A DNA stretch of 64,000 bases from Plumapathes pennacea (taxonomy: Eukaryota > Cnidaria > Anthozoa > Antipatharia > Myriopathidae): contig OZ038466.1 in assembly GCA_964036295.1 (NCBI GenBank), positions 24,294,597-24,358,596 of the forward strand. The letters are read 5' to 3'. The position numbers and the translations under genes are program-made. Positions 10,149 through 21,489 of the stretch are shown piece by piece. Position 1 is the first letter of the stretch, and each line of letters opens with the position of its first letter. Below the pieces are notes generated by a model that made no database searches, was not told the origin of the DNA, and was given only the letters and a program-made list of their open reading frames with translations.

Positions 10149-11126
10149 CTAGTGACCCGCATTTTCGTCGGACTTTCCCCACTTTATGATTTTTACAAGC
10201 TCTCTCCTCAGCCGAGGGTTCATCACTCCATAAATAAAAGGGTTGACTCCATTGCTGCAGAACATTAAATAAGTTACCACAGTGCTTAGAAGTCGAGGAA
10301 GCGAACCAAATGTAGTCTCGTACAAAGCGACAAGCGATATCGGGGCAAAACACAGGACAAAAACACACACGACGGTGAACGTCGCTTTTAAGAGCTTCCT
10401 GTCCGGAGCTTGGGTCGTGTTGTTTATCTGAGTTTTGTTTGACACATTTTCCTGAGTTGAATGAAAGCGTAGGGCTGCTGAGCTGGCTTTCAGAGTTCGG
10501 TAGATCTTGTAATAGCAGTAGAATATCAAACAAAGAACACCGATGACAATGCACCCTACCATAATGATAATGTAAGAAATATGTTGAATCTCCCACACTA
10601 AAGTGCAAAGTGCGAAATGTGGGTGGTAGCGTATCGCTCCCCAGCCATATAGGGGTGTCGTTGAGAGCAGTATTGCTGCAAACCACAAAGCAACAAAGTA
10701 AACTTGAACCATTCGCTTGCTGGAGAAATATGTTGGGTAGAGGTTGGGCTTGACGACTTTAAGATAACGATTCACGGCTATCGCTCCCATGTTTAAGACG
10801 GATACTCCTGTAAATGCTAGTAACATCACCCCTACCCACTCGCAAAGTTTGTTGCTGAAAATCCAGCGTCCGGTGTATAAGCTGATGATCCAAAATGGCA
10901 TCTGTAGCACAGCCATAAGGATATCTGTCCAGGCCAGACTGTGTATCAAAGCATTGGTAATATTCCGGCGTTGAGGATCTTTGTAAATCACAAACGCAAG
11001 CAATAGATTTCCCAAAATCGAGACGAGACAAATGCTAACTGCGAAAAACACCTCAAATCCAACGTGCACTTTGGATCGGCCGAGAGGTTCAAAACTCGGT
11101 GCGATAGTGCCATTGTTACTTGCCAT
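10149..11126 (-). CDS. Class A GPCR, NRY subfamily (tandem member 3), CFAP variant
   Basis: Single-exon, 325-residue receptor with the shortest tail of the group. Landmarks: N4 glycosylation site, GN (N40), LAWTD (D68), YTGRW, C95, NRY (119-121), CYYKIY in TM5, NPFIY (295-299) and helix 8. TM6 reads CFAP (259-262), so the toggle-switch Trp (6.48) of class A receptors is Phe; Phe at this place is tolerated in some families but usually changes activation. Closest by eye to the receptors at 3961 and 13106 (shared FEVFFAV, NLYP, WEIQHISY-type stretches). The ATG is directly supported by alignment with those paralogs. Confidence 0.9.
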   Translation of the reverse strand: MASNNGTIAPSFEPLGRSKVHVGFEVFFAVSICLVSILGNLLLAFVIYKDPQRRNITNALIHSLAWTDILMAVLQMPFWIISLYTGRWIFSNKLCEWVGVMLLAFTGVSVLNMGAIAVNRYLKVVKPNLYPTYFSSKRMVQVYFVALWFAAILLSTTPLYGWGAIRYHPHFALCTLVWEIQHISYIIIMVGCIVIGVLCLIFYCYYKIYRTLKASSAALRFHSTQENVSNKTQINNTTQAPDRKLLKATFTVVCVFVLCFAPISLVALYETTFGSLPRLLSTVVTYLMFCSNGVNPFIYGVMNPRLRRELVKIIKWGKSDENAGH

Positions 11127-12863
11127 GATTTGGCTGCTAGTTGTGTGTTGATGTATTCTCTTGAGATATTCTGGGGTTCCTTATGCTGCTTCCGCTGGGC
11201 TTTAGCCGTGTTTATCAGGGAATAAAACGGAATAAATAATGTGGGCGGACGTAATGTGTTTGCTTACATGACAGTGTGGCTGATGTATCAATTAGCTGGT
11301 GGGATAAGCCAGACAAACACAACCAATGATGTTGCAGTGCTTTAAAAGCCCCGCGACTGAGCTATTAGTTGAAGTCACGTTCAGTCGAGAGTTATTCCCT
11401 GGTTTTGTGAGGTGACATACGAAATTTATACAGAGCCAAAATTAGTGTTAGATAATTTAAAAGATTGACATAGAAGAGAACCAAGCAGCTGCTAACTCGC
11501 ACACAAAAACATTCTGCTGAGTAATGTTCGATTCGCATGCAGTTAGCCGCGGGCACAGCAGTTGATGTCACAGAGGCTGACTTGTATAGTTATCGTTCAT
11601 ATTCGACACAGAAGTTTTAGTCGCCTTGCGGTTTTTCTGTTTACTCTGAACGATTTAATTCTTATATTTTTACATTATTTAGATCAGGGAAACTGTCGCG
11701 AGTAGCCATCGTTGACTTTCCTAAAATGACTGAAAACAGCAGCTGTCTTTGCATGAGTTGGCAGCACTTCCAAATCAGCATTATAAATCTGAAAATAGAG
11801 GAAATGGAAACGGAACGATTTTGAACTGTCTAGACTACGTACCTTTTTTAGAATTCGCCAAATTTTATCATAAAAGCAATATTGTTTTGGCTGCGAACGC
11901 TCTGTTGCTATCGCACGTAACGAATATGTGCCGCTGTTCTCGGAAATAACCCATTGACAACAGTGTTTTCTATTCTCTTATCATTCAGGATCGCTGTGAA
12001 TTGATTAAGAGATACAGTACGTATATCAGCGCACATATACAGGAGTTATAGAATCGGGCGGGAACTCGTTGTGCTGCCTCGAGGGCCTTTTTTCAAAGTT
12101 AGTGGCTTCTATAACACACTACAAAACACATCATTTTTTTCATTAACAATATCTTTACAGAATCACAACGAATAAAGTTCGAACGTTTGCTACGGAAAAT
12201 AGTTATGACTGAAATCGAGTTACAAGTCTTCATTACCTGTCTCACAACGGTTTTAAAGATATTATTAGCACCCCGGAATATTGTGTAGCAGTTCCCCTCT
12301 GGCAGTTCTCACGAAAACAAAAACGTCTCATTTACTATCAGCTTTGAGAAAATACCATGTACTGTAAGCTTGTTTCCAAGATATTCTGAACCGTGGGGAA
12401 CAGCAAGAAAACGTAATATCTTGCGAGATAATTTCAACTATCTTTACTTCTTTCGAGACTAATAGGGAATCATTGCCAGTATCAGCGATAACCACGAAAT
12501 CTGGAGCAACTAATCAAAAAGGGGATAAAAACTTTATCGGCAGCTAATTAAAACTACAATCACTGAAAGTTTTAAGCGTGCATCAAAGCCCCAGTATTTT
12601 TCTTCCGAGCTCTATGCGTAAGGGCGATTTCTTATTTAATGAGTTGCAATACATTTTTTTACCAAAAGATTTTAATATTTCACCTCCCAACGGAGTTGCC
12701 TTTGCCTCGGTTTCAAAGTGGAAAACTAATTTTAAACATTATAACTCACAGTTCTCAATTTCATGCAAATCAAATTAGAAAGGTTTTGAACCAGGATTAA
12801 GGAAAACGAAAGAAGTTCTGGTCGCAGAAAGAAACAGTAAAGGAACGAAGAGGGAAGTAATCG
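11127..12863. other. Intergenic, no gene seen
   Basis: About 1.7 kb without a supported gene. The + frames at 11749-11949 and 12578-12778 have no domain. The region directly above 11126 should hold the receptor promoter, but no motif is recognised. Confidence 0.35.
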
Positions 12864-12957
12864 AAACCGGGCCTCCCGTTGCGGTCACCCATTCAAGTAC
12901 TAACCTAGTCTGTGTGCAGCAGTACACTACTAACCCCGCGCCCGACCGGGCTTAACT
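12864..12957 (-). repeat. 5S rRNA-derived fragment (SINE-like)
   Basis: Read on the minus strand, GTTAAGCCCGGTCGGGC is followed by GGTTAGTACTTGAATGGGTG and then ACCGC...GGAGGCCCGGTTT, the order of the 3' half of 5S rRNA (loop E and helix IV region). An inserted ~25 bp block (GTACTGCTGCACACAG) splits the homology, so it is not a functional 5S gene. A second fragment is at 23272-23338, which suggests a dispersed 5S-derived retroelement. Confidence 0.6.
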
Positions 12958-13105
12958 TGCATTTACTGTTATATGAGCCATAGCAATAAAGAAGTTCCCC
13001 GTATTTTACGGGGGTCCCGCTAGTAAACACTATTACCGCTGTTCTTGCATGTCCAAACTCAACATTTGTCAACTGGAGTCAACTCCGGTTTTGGCAGTGG
13101 AATGT

Positions 13106-14155
13106 TTAAACACTTGATTCTACAGTTGGTGCGTCGCTAGGCGCGGGTTTAACTGATGACGAGGCTTGTGCGGGAAGAATGACTAGACTTGCATCCCTAG
13201 TTTCGTCGTTCTTTTTGCACTTCAAGACTTTAACAAACGCTCTCTTGAACTGAGGATTCATCAAACCATAAATAACCGGGTTGGCACCGCTGCTACAGAA
13301 CATTAAATAGACTACCACAGTGCTTACAAGTCGAGGAGGCGACCCAAAGATAGATTCACACAAAACAACCAACGCTACTGGAGCCCAGCAGGCGACAAAA
13401 ACGCATACAACGATAAAGGTCGCTTTGAGCAGCTTGTTATCGGTGCTATGGGATCTGTTGTTCAGGTTTGCGGTGTTTTCAGCTGCGTGAGAACTCAAAG
13501 TGGCTGAGCTGGCTTTTACGCTTCGGTAGATCTTGTAATAGCTGTAGAAAATCACAATAGTAACACCATTTACACTGACCCCCACGATAAAGACAGCATA
13601 GGAGATATGTTTGATCTCCCACACGAGAGAGCATACTGCTAATGCCGGATGATAGTCCATTGCACCCCAGCCATACAGAGGTGGAGTGGAGATCATAATG
13701 GCTGCTAACCAGACGCCCAGACAATACAATCGAGCGATTCGCTTGCCAGGGAAAAACTTTGGATATATCCCAGGCTTGACGACTTTCAGGTAACGATTCA
13801 ATGCTATCACTCCCATGTTCAAGATAGAGGCGACACCAAAGGTAAACTGCATTGCTGCAGCCCATTGGCACAATGTCAGGCTGAACATCCAACGTCCAGT
13901 GTACAAGCTGATTACCCAGAAGGGCATGTGAAAGGACGCCATGCAGATATCCGTCCACGCCAAGTTATGGATGAATATGTTGGTGATGCTTTTAAGTCGA
14001 GAGTCCTTATTGACCACGAAGACAACCAAAGCGTTACCCAGAATTGACCCCAAGCAAATCACTACCGCGAAGAACACTTCAAAGCCAATCTGTACTTTTG
14101 TTCGACTAAGCGGGTCCTTGTCTGTCATCATAGTTGAGTTGTCGATTTGTGCCAT
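13106..14155 (-). CDS. Class A GPCR, NRY subfamily (tandem member 4)
   Basis: Single-exon, 349-residue receptor. Landmarks: N6 glycosylation site (DNST), GN (N41), LAWTD (D69), YTGRW with C96, NRY (120-122) within LNRYLKVVKP, SYYKIY in TM5, CWAP (256-259), NPVIY (292-296), helix 8 NPQFKRAF, and a long Ser/Ala/Pro-rich tail. Very similar to the receptors at 3961-5025 and 10149-11126, so the three are likely recent tandem copies. A Gq/Gi/Gs preference cannot be inferred. Confidence 0.9.
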   Translation of the reverse strand: MAQIDNSTMMTDKDPLSRTKVQIGFEVFFAVVICLGSILGNALVVFVVNKDSRLKSITNIFIHNLAWTDICMASFHMPFWVISLYTGRWMFSLTLCQWAAAMQFTFGVASILNMGVIALNRYLKVVKPGIYPKFFPGKRIARLYCLGVWLAAIMISTPPLYGWGAMDYHPALAVCSLVWEIKHISYAVFIVGVSVNGVTIVIFYSYYKIYRSVKASSATLSSHAAENTANLNNRSHSTDNKLLKATFIVVCVFVACWAPVALVVLCESIFGSPPRLVSTVVVYLMFCSSGANPVIYGLMNPQFKRAFVKVLKCKKNDETRDASLVILPAQASSSVKPAPSDAPTVESSV

Positions 14156-15857
14156 GTTTTCCCGCTGTACTGGAGAAAGACCGAAAGTTTAATTTTTAAC
14201 ACTGCAAATACTGGCACGTTCGGTCCGCTATTCAATAAAGACCGTTAATTTGTTTCGCTACGTTTGTCTTTCGAGTAACGGGAAGTAAATATATACAGAT
14301 GTCCGGTTGATATTTGCCCTTTGCGACTGGCCAAATTATTTCCGAAAAATTATGACTTTCATTTCAGTTTTCTACATGAAGTTTACTCCTTTTCTAAGGG
14401 TTATGTCCTTCAAACGTAAATATGTGCTTGATTTATAAGAATGCATCTGACAGGTGAATAAATATTTTCTTCGTCTGAAATTAAGGTAGTCTCTGCAAAG
14501 AATAAGATACATTAGGATATTTGAGCAGACTGAACTCCTTCATTTTGATTAATTGGCGCTTCGCGCCAATGTTCGTTCAAACTGTTTCAAAATTTGTATA
14601 GAGCAAGAGAAAGTTTGCTTTTCTTAAATTTAATTGCATATGCGCAATTCAAATTACACTGTCAATAACTTCAAGTAGTTATGGAGAAGATTCTATAGAA
14701 CGAGTTTAGAAAGTACTCGTGTTCAAAGTTTTGGTGAAACTATACAAAATATTAAAACAGGTTCGATGGTGCAAAGGACAAATAAAGGGAAAATCACAGC
14801 TACAAAGATGATCTCATAAATATGTTAAGCAGGATTTGCTCTTGCCGACTTCCTGAGCAAAGCTAAACATGCTAATTACCTGAAAAGGCACCTGCGTACT
14901 TCTGAAAGCTATATCAGATTCCTAGCAAGGAAGGGGAATAAAATTCTAAAAAGTGGGAAGAGAATATCTAGACTTTATTACTCAATACGTTTTATAATTT
15001 TATGCATTGGTCGATTTCATCGATCAGGATAATGATTTTTTGTGTTTTAGTAAAAAGGTATTATTGAGAACGCAGCTTACACTGTGACTAATTACATGAA
15101 AACCGTCAGATCGAACGAAGGGAAACTATAGTCTATAGATACTTCTCAAACTATACGATATTAGAAATATCATAAGACCCAGAAAATTGTTAAGTGCCGT
15201 GCATGCAGTCATAGGCCTTTAGCTTTCAAAATTTTTAGAGACGCCTCATTTTTGCTCATGCAGTTGCTTCTATAATGTTTATATTAACTAAATCAGTGCA
15301 GAGCAACAATTCTGTTCTCTGTTAAACTCTTTTGGTTCATCTCAACGGAAATCTTGTGCTTGCGTCGCAAAAGATTTTGATGCAGATTTCAATAATGTTG
15401 TTGATGTTAGCGGGAATCTGTATCCCTTCGAAGGTTTATCATGCTCGGCAATTCTGATACATTTTGGCAGCTAAGAGAGGATCCTGGCTTTGGTAAATAA
15501 CTGACTTCACAATCCTTTCGCCTAAACGGCCAACAACATACCTTTCCAATATTTTCACTTTTCCTCTTAGGTTGGATGCAACGCAGATTACTAAATCCAA
15601 TCCAATCTATGTTGTTGTCTTAAAAAAGGGTTCTTTATATGATACCGAATAAATAAACATTAGGCACAGGCCTCCTGTGTTCATGATTGATATCCCACAT
15701 AAAAAATGCAATCTTCAACGAAAAAGCATTTGAGTTGACAATATCGCAGTGGCAAGTCAATCTGCCTAATTTCTTTTTATTGTTTATCTCACCTGGTGCG
15801 TTTCATTTCAGTTTACCCTTAATACCCATGTATAAAGAGGTTATTACACAGGAAGGA
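14156..15857. other. Intergenic, no gene seen
   Basis: AT-rich, with no supported exon or RNA gene. A short hairpin, GGCGCTTCGCGCC, lies near 14555. Otherwise nothing stands out. Confidence 0.35.
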
Positions 15858-15961
15858 GTGCAACACGGCGGAGTATTTTTATAAGTCGGTTTTATTTTTT
15901 CGAGCCTGCTTCAGGCGAGAAAAAATAAAACTGACGAGTAAAAATACAACCGTATTGCACG
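15858..15961. repeat. Hairpin-forming inverted repeat
   Basis: Arms of about 45 bp (GTGCAACACGG...TTTTATTTTTTCG and its imperfect complement ending CCGTATTGCAC) around a loop GAGCCTGCTTCAGGCG. It marks the left edge of the repeat-rich block 16-21 kb. Confidence 0.55.
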
Positions 15962-16648
15962 ACTTTTCGCGTAATAAGTTGTTTATTATACGACAAACGA
16001 AGCAGGGCAAACGTTCTCGCCAGGCGCAAAATGGAACAAAAATGACGCGTTCGTAAACTTTGCTTGCGAAAATTGATCACGTAAGCTAATAAACCAGTTG
16101 ATCTGGTTCCTGACGAGTGCAATACGCTTCCTTATTATATGGCTCACCATTCCATGATGGAAATGGAGCAGTCTGATTGGCTCGTTAGCGGTCCGTATTT
16201 TCTTGTACGGACCAGGCAGACGGACCGGGCAGATGGACCGCTACGTCACAGTTAATTTGCTTGTCAAAAGTTTCACACACGAGGTTGTGCAGCTCTTTGG
16301 TTTCGGTAAAAGGTGTCGGCTAGTCTGTGCTGAACCAAAGCGGTGCAACGAGAATTTGTAAAGGAGATAAATCCATTTCACAGGGAAAACTTTCAGTTTA
16401 CAAGCCAAGAAAACAGTTTGGAGAAGAAGATTCGACCTGTATTGCCGGTCTTTGTGGCATCGTAAAAGGCAGATTAGCTCGTTCTCTAAAAAATCGGACG
16501 GTTTAACGTGAAAGGAAAGCAAAGTGATCGGCCAAAGAATGTGAACAGTCACCGTGAACGGATCTGAGAAGATACAATGTTTGTCGGACACTGTTTTGTA
16601 ATTGTGGCGGCCCAGCAGTAGCTGTGCTGTAAACACACGAAAACACGA

Positions 16649-16710
16649 AACCGAAGTCTGAAGAAACAGGCCTTCTAATTAATGGCGCGCGCCTTCATTA
16701 ATTAAACACG
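16649..16710 (+). repeat. 62 bp direct repeat, copy 1
   Basis: A 62 bp segment starting AACCGAAGTCTGAAGAAACA and ending ATTAAACACG recurs at 21015-21076 in the same orientation with a single mismatch. Its core is itself a palindrome (TAATTAATGG / CGCGCG / CATTAATTA). Confidence 0.75.
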
Positions 16711-16715
16711 TTGCC

Positions 16716-16945
16716 TTTAAGGTGAAGTAATACGGGCAACATTTTCAGTGCAACTTGTCGTGCAACAATGTTGCGCTGCAAGTTGCACCGTAATGTTGCG
16801 CGTATTACCACCGTGTTGCAAGTTGCAGCAACATGTTGCACGAAGTAGAAGTGGGTTCTACTTCGTGCAACATGTTGCTGCAACTTGCAACACGGTGGTA
16901 ATACGCGCAACATTACGGTGCAACTTGCAACGCAACATGTTGAAA
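16716..16945. mobile_element. Palindromic MITE relative, near-perfect hairpin
   Basis: The left end AAGGTGAAGTAATACGGGCA is the terminal sequence of the fold-back element ends at 17128 and 20085. From about 16778 to 16932 the sequence is an almost perfect palindrome, with ~75-85 bp arms of GTTGCAA-type repeats around a GTAGAAG/TGGG/TTCTAC centre. The right terminal repeat is missing, so the copy is partial. Confidence 0.6.
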
Positions 16946-17127
16946 TGAAACGGCGTTCACACTCTTAAGATGCCATACTTACAGTTTCAGTAAGCTTGTA
17001 TGAACTCCGTAAACACTGCAAGTGTGGATTTCACAATGAATGAAAGTCGTTTTATTTCAAAATCATCAAAGATTTTACGGAACTGGTGTTTATCTTTACG
17101 ATGATGGACGAATAGTCTATGAGAATT

Positions 17128-18239
17128 AAAGGTGAAGTAATACGGGCAACATTTTCTTGCAACTTGTCGCGCAACAAAGTTGCGTAGCAAGTTGCGGCCT
17201 GTTGTTGCACGTATTACTACCTTCGCACGCAACTTGTTCTGCAACAAAATTTCGTGTTGCGAGTTGCGGCAACATGTTGCAAAAAGTAGAAGCCGAGTCT
17301 ACGAAATTTTGTTGGGTACGTAGGTACGGCGTGCAACACAGGCCGCAACTTGCTACGCAACTTTGTTGCACGACGAGTTGCAAGAAATTGTTGCCCGTAT
17401 TACTTCACCTTTAAGGTGCCTCCGGAGTTTCATTGGGCGCAATCGTCTATGACAAACTTTACGCGGATCATAACTTTTTTGGCTTTTATGCGATTCCTAT
17501 AAAACTTTAAGAAACGTTGCATCTATCATTCAGCAATAATATGACAGAAAGCAATAAAGAAATAATCAACCAGTTTGCAAAAAATAAATAAATAAATAAT
17601 CGCGCCGTGGGGAGAGCTGTCCGGATCCCAAGCCAGTTCGAGGGGCAACCCTTGCCTAACACCCGTCCACACTCAACGAACGGGGAGAGGTAATTCGGCC
17701 CCCAAGCCATGGTGAATTATCCCTAAATCCGAAGAGCGCTTAAATGCTAAGCCGACTTATTAATTATATGCACCGAATCAGCTATATATAGTTTCAGGCA
17801 AGAGGTCATTCATCCATATGGGATGCACCTTTTTATCGTCGTTCCTTGCTTTATGCATAATAATTGCACCGTCCTATTGTTATAACCGATTTAGCTACTT
17901 CTATATCCCCGAACCACTTATCCGACTTTGAACTTGAGGTTCAATGTCAGAAAGGCCTGTTATAGCAACCTTGGGGCTCGGCGCATGCGCAACAGTACCT
18001 TTGATTTTTCTTAGTGAGACGATGTGTGGCTAACCTTGTATCCAGACTCTTCCAGATTGGACATTGGACATTTTTTTTTTTTTTTTTTTTTTTTTTTTGA
18101 GACATTCACTAACAACTTTTCAGCTTCGGCTTCGGCTTCAGCAAAAGCATTGACTTCATTATCACTTGTTGTATATTCAACTGTTGCTTTGGAAATATCG
18201 ATGGCTCTGCAAGTCTGTCGGCTGTTTATATTAGCCTTC

Positions 18240-18276
<37 letters not shown>

Positions 18277-20085
18277 CAATATTTTTGTGTGTATGTTCTC
18301 AGTATATGGTGTCTTCGACGGCGATGTGTTTCCTCCTTATGTCCCCAACTTTGGCAACGAGATAGTGAGATATATTAACCTGAGGTATAGAAGAGAATAA
18401 CGTTGTAATGGATGTACCTGCCACTAGAAAGCCCTCCTCGCACGTGTGAATTTATGGAAAATTATGTTGACATTTACAACTTTTCATCAGATGAATGTGC
18501 TAACAATATTCGCCTACAATGGAACCCCGGTATAACGAAAGAAGTTTTTTCTTTTCTTTTTTTTTTTTTTTTCTTTTGCAGCTCGACCGGCCAAAGTTAC
18601 AGGAAATAAAATGTATAGAACAGAATATGACGAACGCAATCAAGAATCCTAAAGTTACAATCTATTCCGATGAAACAAATAAATGTCAAACTTACAATTT
18701 ACCCCGATAAAACGTCACGCGACGGTGATTGGTATCGCGAATCAGATCAACACAGAAATGCTTTAACGCATTAATCACCCAAAGCCATGGACCCAATCCA
18801 GATACTGTAGTATTGTAAAATAGACCAAATGCTAGATGGTAACGTAACACTGGTTAATTTTAAAGCATAAATTAACCAAACCCCGACAGAACGAATGCTT
18901 TGGTCGTTTGGCACAAATTCGTTATAACGGAGTTTCCGATATAATAAACCTCCGACACAACGAACACAATTTCCCAGTCCCAAGGCACTTTCCTTGAAGA
19001 CGTACCGGGGTTTCCAGGGGGAAAACTGTTTCCTCGTGGATTCAAACGAATGGGCGTGATCAAGAGAAATTGATAGATTTCGATAGCTCTCGATAAAAAC
19101 TCGATACTGTCGGTGAAACTCATGAAGCCGAAGCTGAAAAGTTGTTAGTGAACGTCTCAAAAACAAAAACAAAAAAAAAAAAGAAAAAAAGTCCAATGTC
19201 CAATCTGGAAGAGTCTGGATACAAGATTAGCCACAGTCTCACTAAGAAAAATCAAAGGTACTGTTGCGCATGCGCCGAGCCCCAAGGTTGCTATAACAGG
19301 CCTTTCTGACATTGAACCTCAAGTTCAAAGTCGGATAAGTGGTTCGGAGATATAGAAGTAGCTAAACTGGTTATAACAATAGGACAGTGCAATTATTATT
19401 CATAAAGCAAGGAACGACGATAAAAAGGTGCATCCCATATGGATGAATGACCTCTTGCCTGAAACTATATATAGCTGATTCGGTGCATATAATTAATAAG
19501 TCGGCTTAGCATTTAAGCGCTCTTCGGATTTAGGGATAATTCACCATGGCTTGGGGGCCGAATTACCTCTCCCCGTTCGTTGAGTGTGGACGGGTGTTAG
19601 GCAAGGGTTGCCCCTCGAACTGGCTTGGGATCCGGACAGCTCTCCCCACGGCGCGATTATTTATTTATTTATTTTTTGCAAACTGGTTGATTATTTCTTT
19701 ATTGCTTTCTGTCATATTATTGCTGAATGATAGATGCAACGTTTCTTAAAGTTTTATAGGAATCGCATAAAAGCCAAAAAAGTTATGATCCGCGTAAAGT
19801 TTGTCATAGACGATTGCGCCCAATGAAACTCCGGAGGCACCTTAAAGGTGAAGTAATACGGGCAACAATTTCTTGCAACTCGTCGTGCAACAAAGTTGCG
19901 TAGCAAGTTGCGGCCTGTGTTGCACGTACCTACGTTGCCGCAACTCGCAACACGAAATTTTGTTGCAGAACAAGTTGCGTGCGAAGGTAGTAATGCGTGC
20001 AACAATAGGCCGCAACTTGCTACGCAACTTTGTTGCGCGACAAGTTGCAAGAAAATGTTGCCCGTATTACTTTACCTACTGAATC
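17128..20085. mobile_element. Large fold-back element, ~1 kb inverted arms
   Basis: The left arm (about 17128-18140) and right arm (about 19122-20085) are reverse complements with few differences. Both outer ends carry AAGTAATACGGGCAACATTT and a GTTGCAA-rich MITE-like block. The shared inner arm includes a GC-rich stretch near 17600-17710 and 19546-19655. The roughly 1 kb spacer (18141-19121) holds long T tracts and a pair of short ATAACGA-type terminal motifs that suggest further nested insertions. No transposase frame is visible. The high arm identity implies recent formation or arm-to-arm conversion. Confidence 0.7.
18071..18272. repeat. Two long poly-T tracts
   Basis: T runs of about 28 and 31 bases near 18071-18098 and 18242-18272 within the fold-back spacer region. 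The first is mirrored by an A-rich run at 19160-19190 in the other arm. They may be retro-insertion tails or simply low-complexity DNA. Confidence 0.55.
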
Positions 20086-20660
20086 CTGGGTCTGAAAAAA
20101 ACAACTTGTCAAATTATCAATACCTCTAAAAATATAAACCCTCTGAAGACCATAAGTGCTGGACCTTTTACTTTAGGGAACGTTTGAAACAAAAGTGCTC
20201 ATCCAATAACGATATGGAAAGAACGGGTCGATATTGAATTTCAGCCTTCGGCTTGATTGTTTTCTTTGAATGCCGTGTGATGATAAATGCATTCAAAAAA
20301 ATAGAATTACGTTTACTGTTTTGAGCTGCAAAGCGCCTGTTTATTTTCAAACAAGGAAAATTTGAAAAGTCGAAAGAAAGCTAAGCTTTCACGTTTGTCA
20401 TCGTGACGGGTTTACTAAGTGACTGTGTCACTGTAGATACGGCTTGCACTTAAAATAGTATTCAACTAAAATCATACAGTAAATTAGCTGCTTCTTTCTG
20501 TCAAGTATTTCGAGTTGAGGAAATTGGAGAGCTACATCACTAGGAATTAATTTTCAATAGTTGAAACGCCGGTTACGTACGCACGCAAACTGGTCAAGTG
20601 CTTCTTGGTGCTTCGTCTTATGTTTTGCAGCATAAAACATTGAAGCCATATAATAAATCA

Positions 20661-20814
20661 TTTATTGACCTCGCACTCGGTCCGTATGGGAGAATAATGC
20701 TCTCGTTCTCTTTTTACGTGTTTATGAACCTCGCCGCGGCGGCTCGGTCCATAAACACGTAAAAAGAAAACTCGAGCATTATTCTCCCGTACGGACCTCG
20801 CGCTCGGCCAATAA
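20661..20814. repeat. Hairpin repeat with ~65 bp arms
   Basis: The left arm contains GGGAGAATAATGCTC and TTTTTACGTGTTTATG. The right arm contains their complements (CATAAACACGTAAAAAG, GAGCATTATTCTCCCG). The loop is CCTCGCCGCGGCGG. It sits at the same relative place in the dispersed repeat as the hairpin at 60074-60180. Confidence 0.65.
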
Positions 20815-21014
20815 GATATATCTTTGCACTCGTTTTGGTCCGTATTTGCACTCGAAAATGTGAAATGTAATAATGATCAATAATTTACGATGTTAAAAAG
20901 AAAAACAGCACGTCTTAGCTCAAAATGTTTCACATAAATTTTGTTTTAGAGAAATGTTTCATGATCTAAAAATTGAAAAAAATAGAACTATCTTACCTAG
21001 TCCATGATTTGGGT

Positions 21015-21076
21015 AACCGAAGTCTGAAAAAACAGGCCTTCTAATTAATGGCGCGCGCCTTCATTAATTAAACACG
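21015..21076 (+). repeat. 62 bp direct repeat, copy 2
   Basis: Matches 16649-16710 with one mismatch in the same orientation. The two copies bracket about 4.3 kb containing the fold-back element. Confidence 0.75.
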
Positions 21077-21330
21077 GACATAATTTTCGCGTATTTCTTT
21101 CGCAGACAAATACTTCTTATTGACCGAGCGTGAGGTCTGTAAGGAGAAAATATCGCCCGAGGTTTTGACAGTACAGACCGAGCCGCTTCGGCTTCGCTTT
21201 GACTCACGGATAAATTGAGTTGAGCTTGAATTTTTGAAGTACAAGCCCAAAATGTGCCGGTTTTGGTTCAGCGAAAACGTCACTCGGTATAAAACCCATC
21301 ACGAGCGTGACGAACTAAAAATAGTTTTCC

Positions 21331-21355
21331 TTCTTCTTCTTCTTCTTCTTCTTCT
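21331..21355 (+). repeat. (TTC)n microsatellite
   Basis: About eight perfect TTC units. Confidence 0.85.
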
Positions 21356-21489
21356 GATAAGCGATTTCCAACACTAAATTAACAGAATTTTATTCGCTCC
21401 AAGTGTTTATATATAACATTCGATCACAACATTCAAACTCCGGGATTCAAACAAAGGAAATATTGAAGAAACTACAATATTTCGTATTT

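Larger units (their letters stand above)
16140..21300. repeat. Dispersed repeat with nested insertions
   Basis: The outer parts (about 16.14-16.71, 16.95-17.13 and 20.09-20.9 kb) match, in the same order, an uninterrupted stretch at about 59.2-60.4 kb. Shared blocks include GTGAACAGTCAC, ATTTCAAAATCAT, TTGAAAAGTCGAAA/CTGAAAAGTCGAAA, GGGTTTACT and AAATTAGCT...CTTCTTTCT. In this copy the family is interrupted by a palindromic element at about 16716-16945 and by the large fold-back element at 17128-20085. No transposase is recognisable; the class is unknown. Confidence 0.55.

Noticed and set aside
16698..17414. Several Cys/Arg-rich frames on both strands
   Set aside because: Read through palindromic GTTGCAA repeats. 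Both strands give nearly the same peptide, as expected from a hairpin.
17507..17710. 67-codon frame with an exact twin at 19546-19749
   Set aside because: The identity arises because the two are opposite arms of the fold-back element. The peptide has no domain and the frame is just part of the repeat.
18024..18365. Frame with long Phe runs
   Set aside because: Translation of poly-T tracts within the fold-back spacer.
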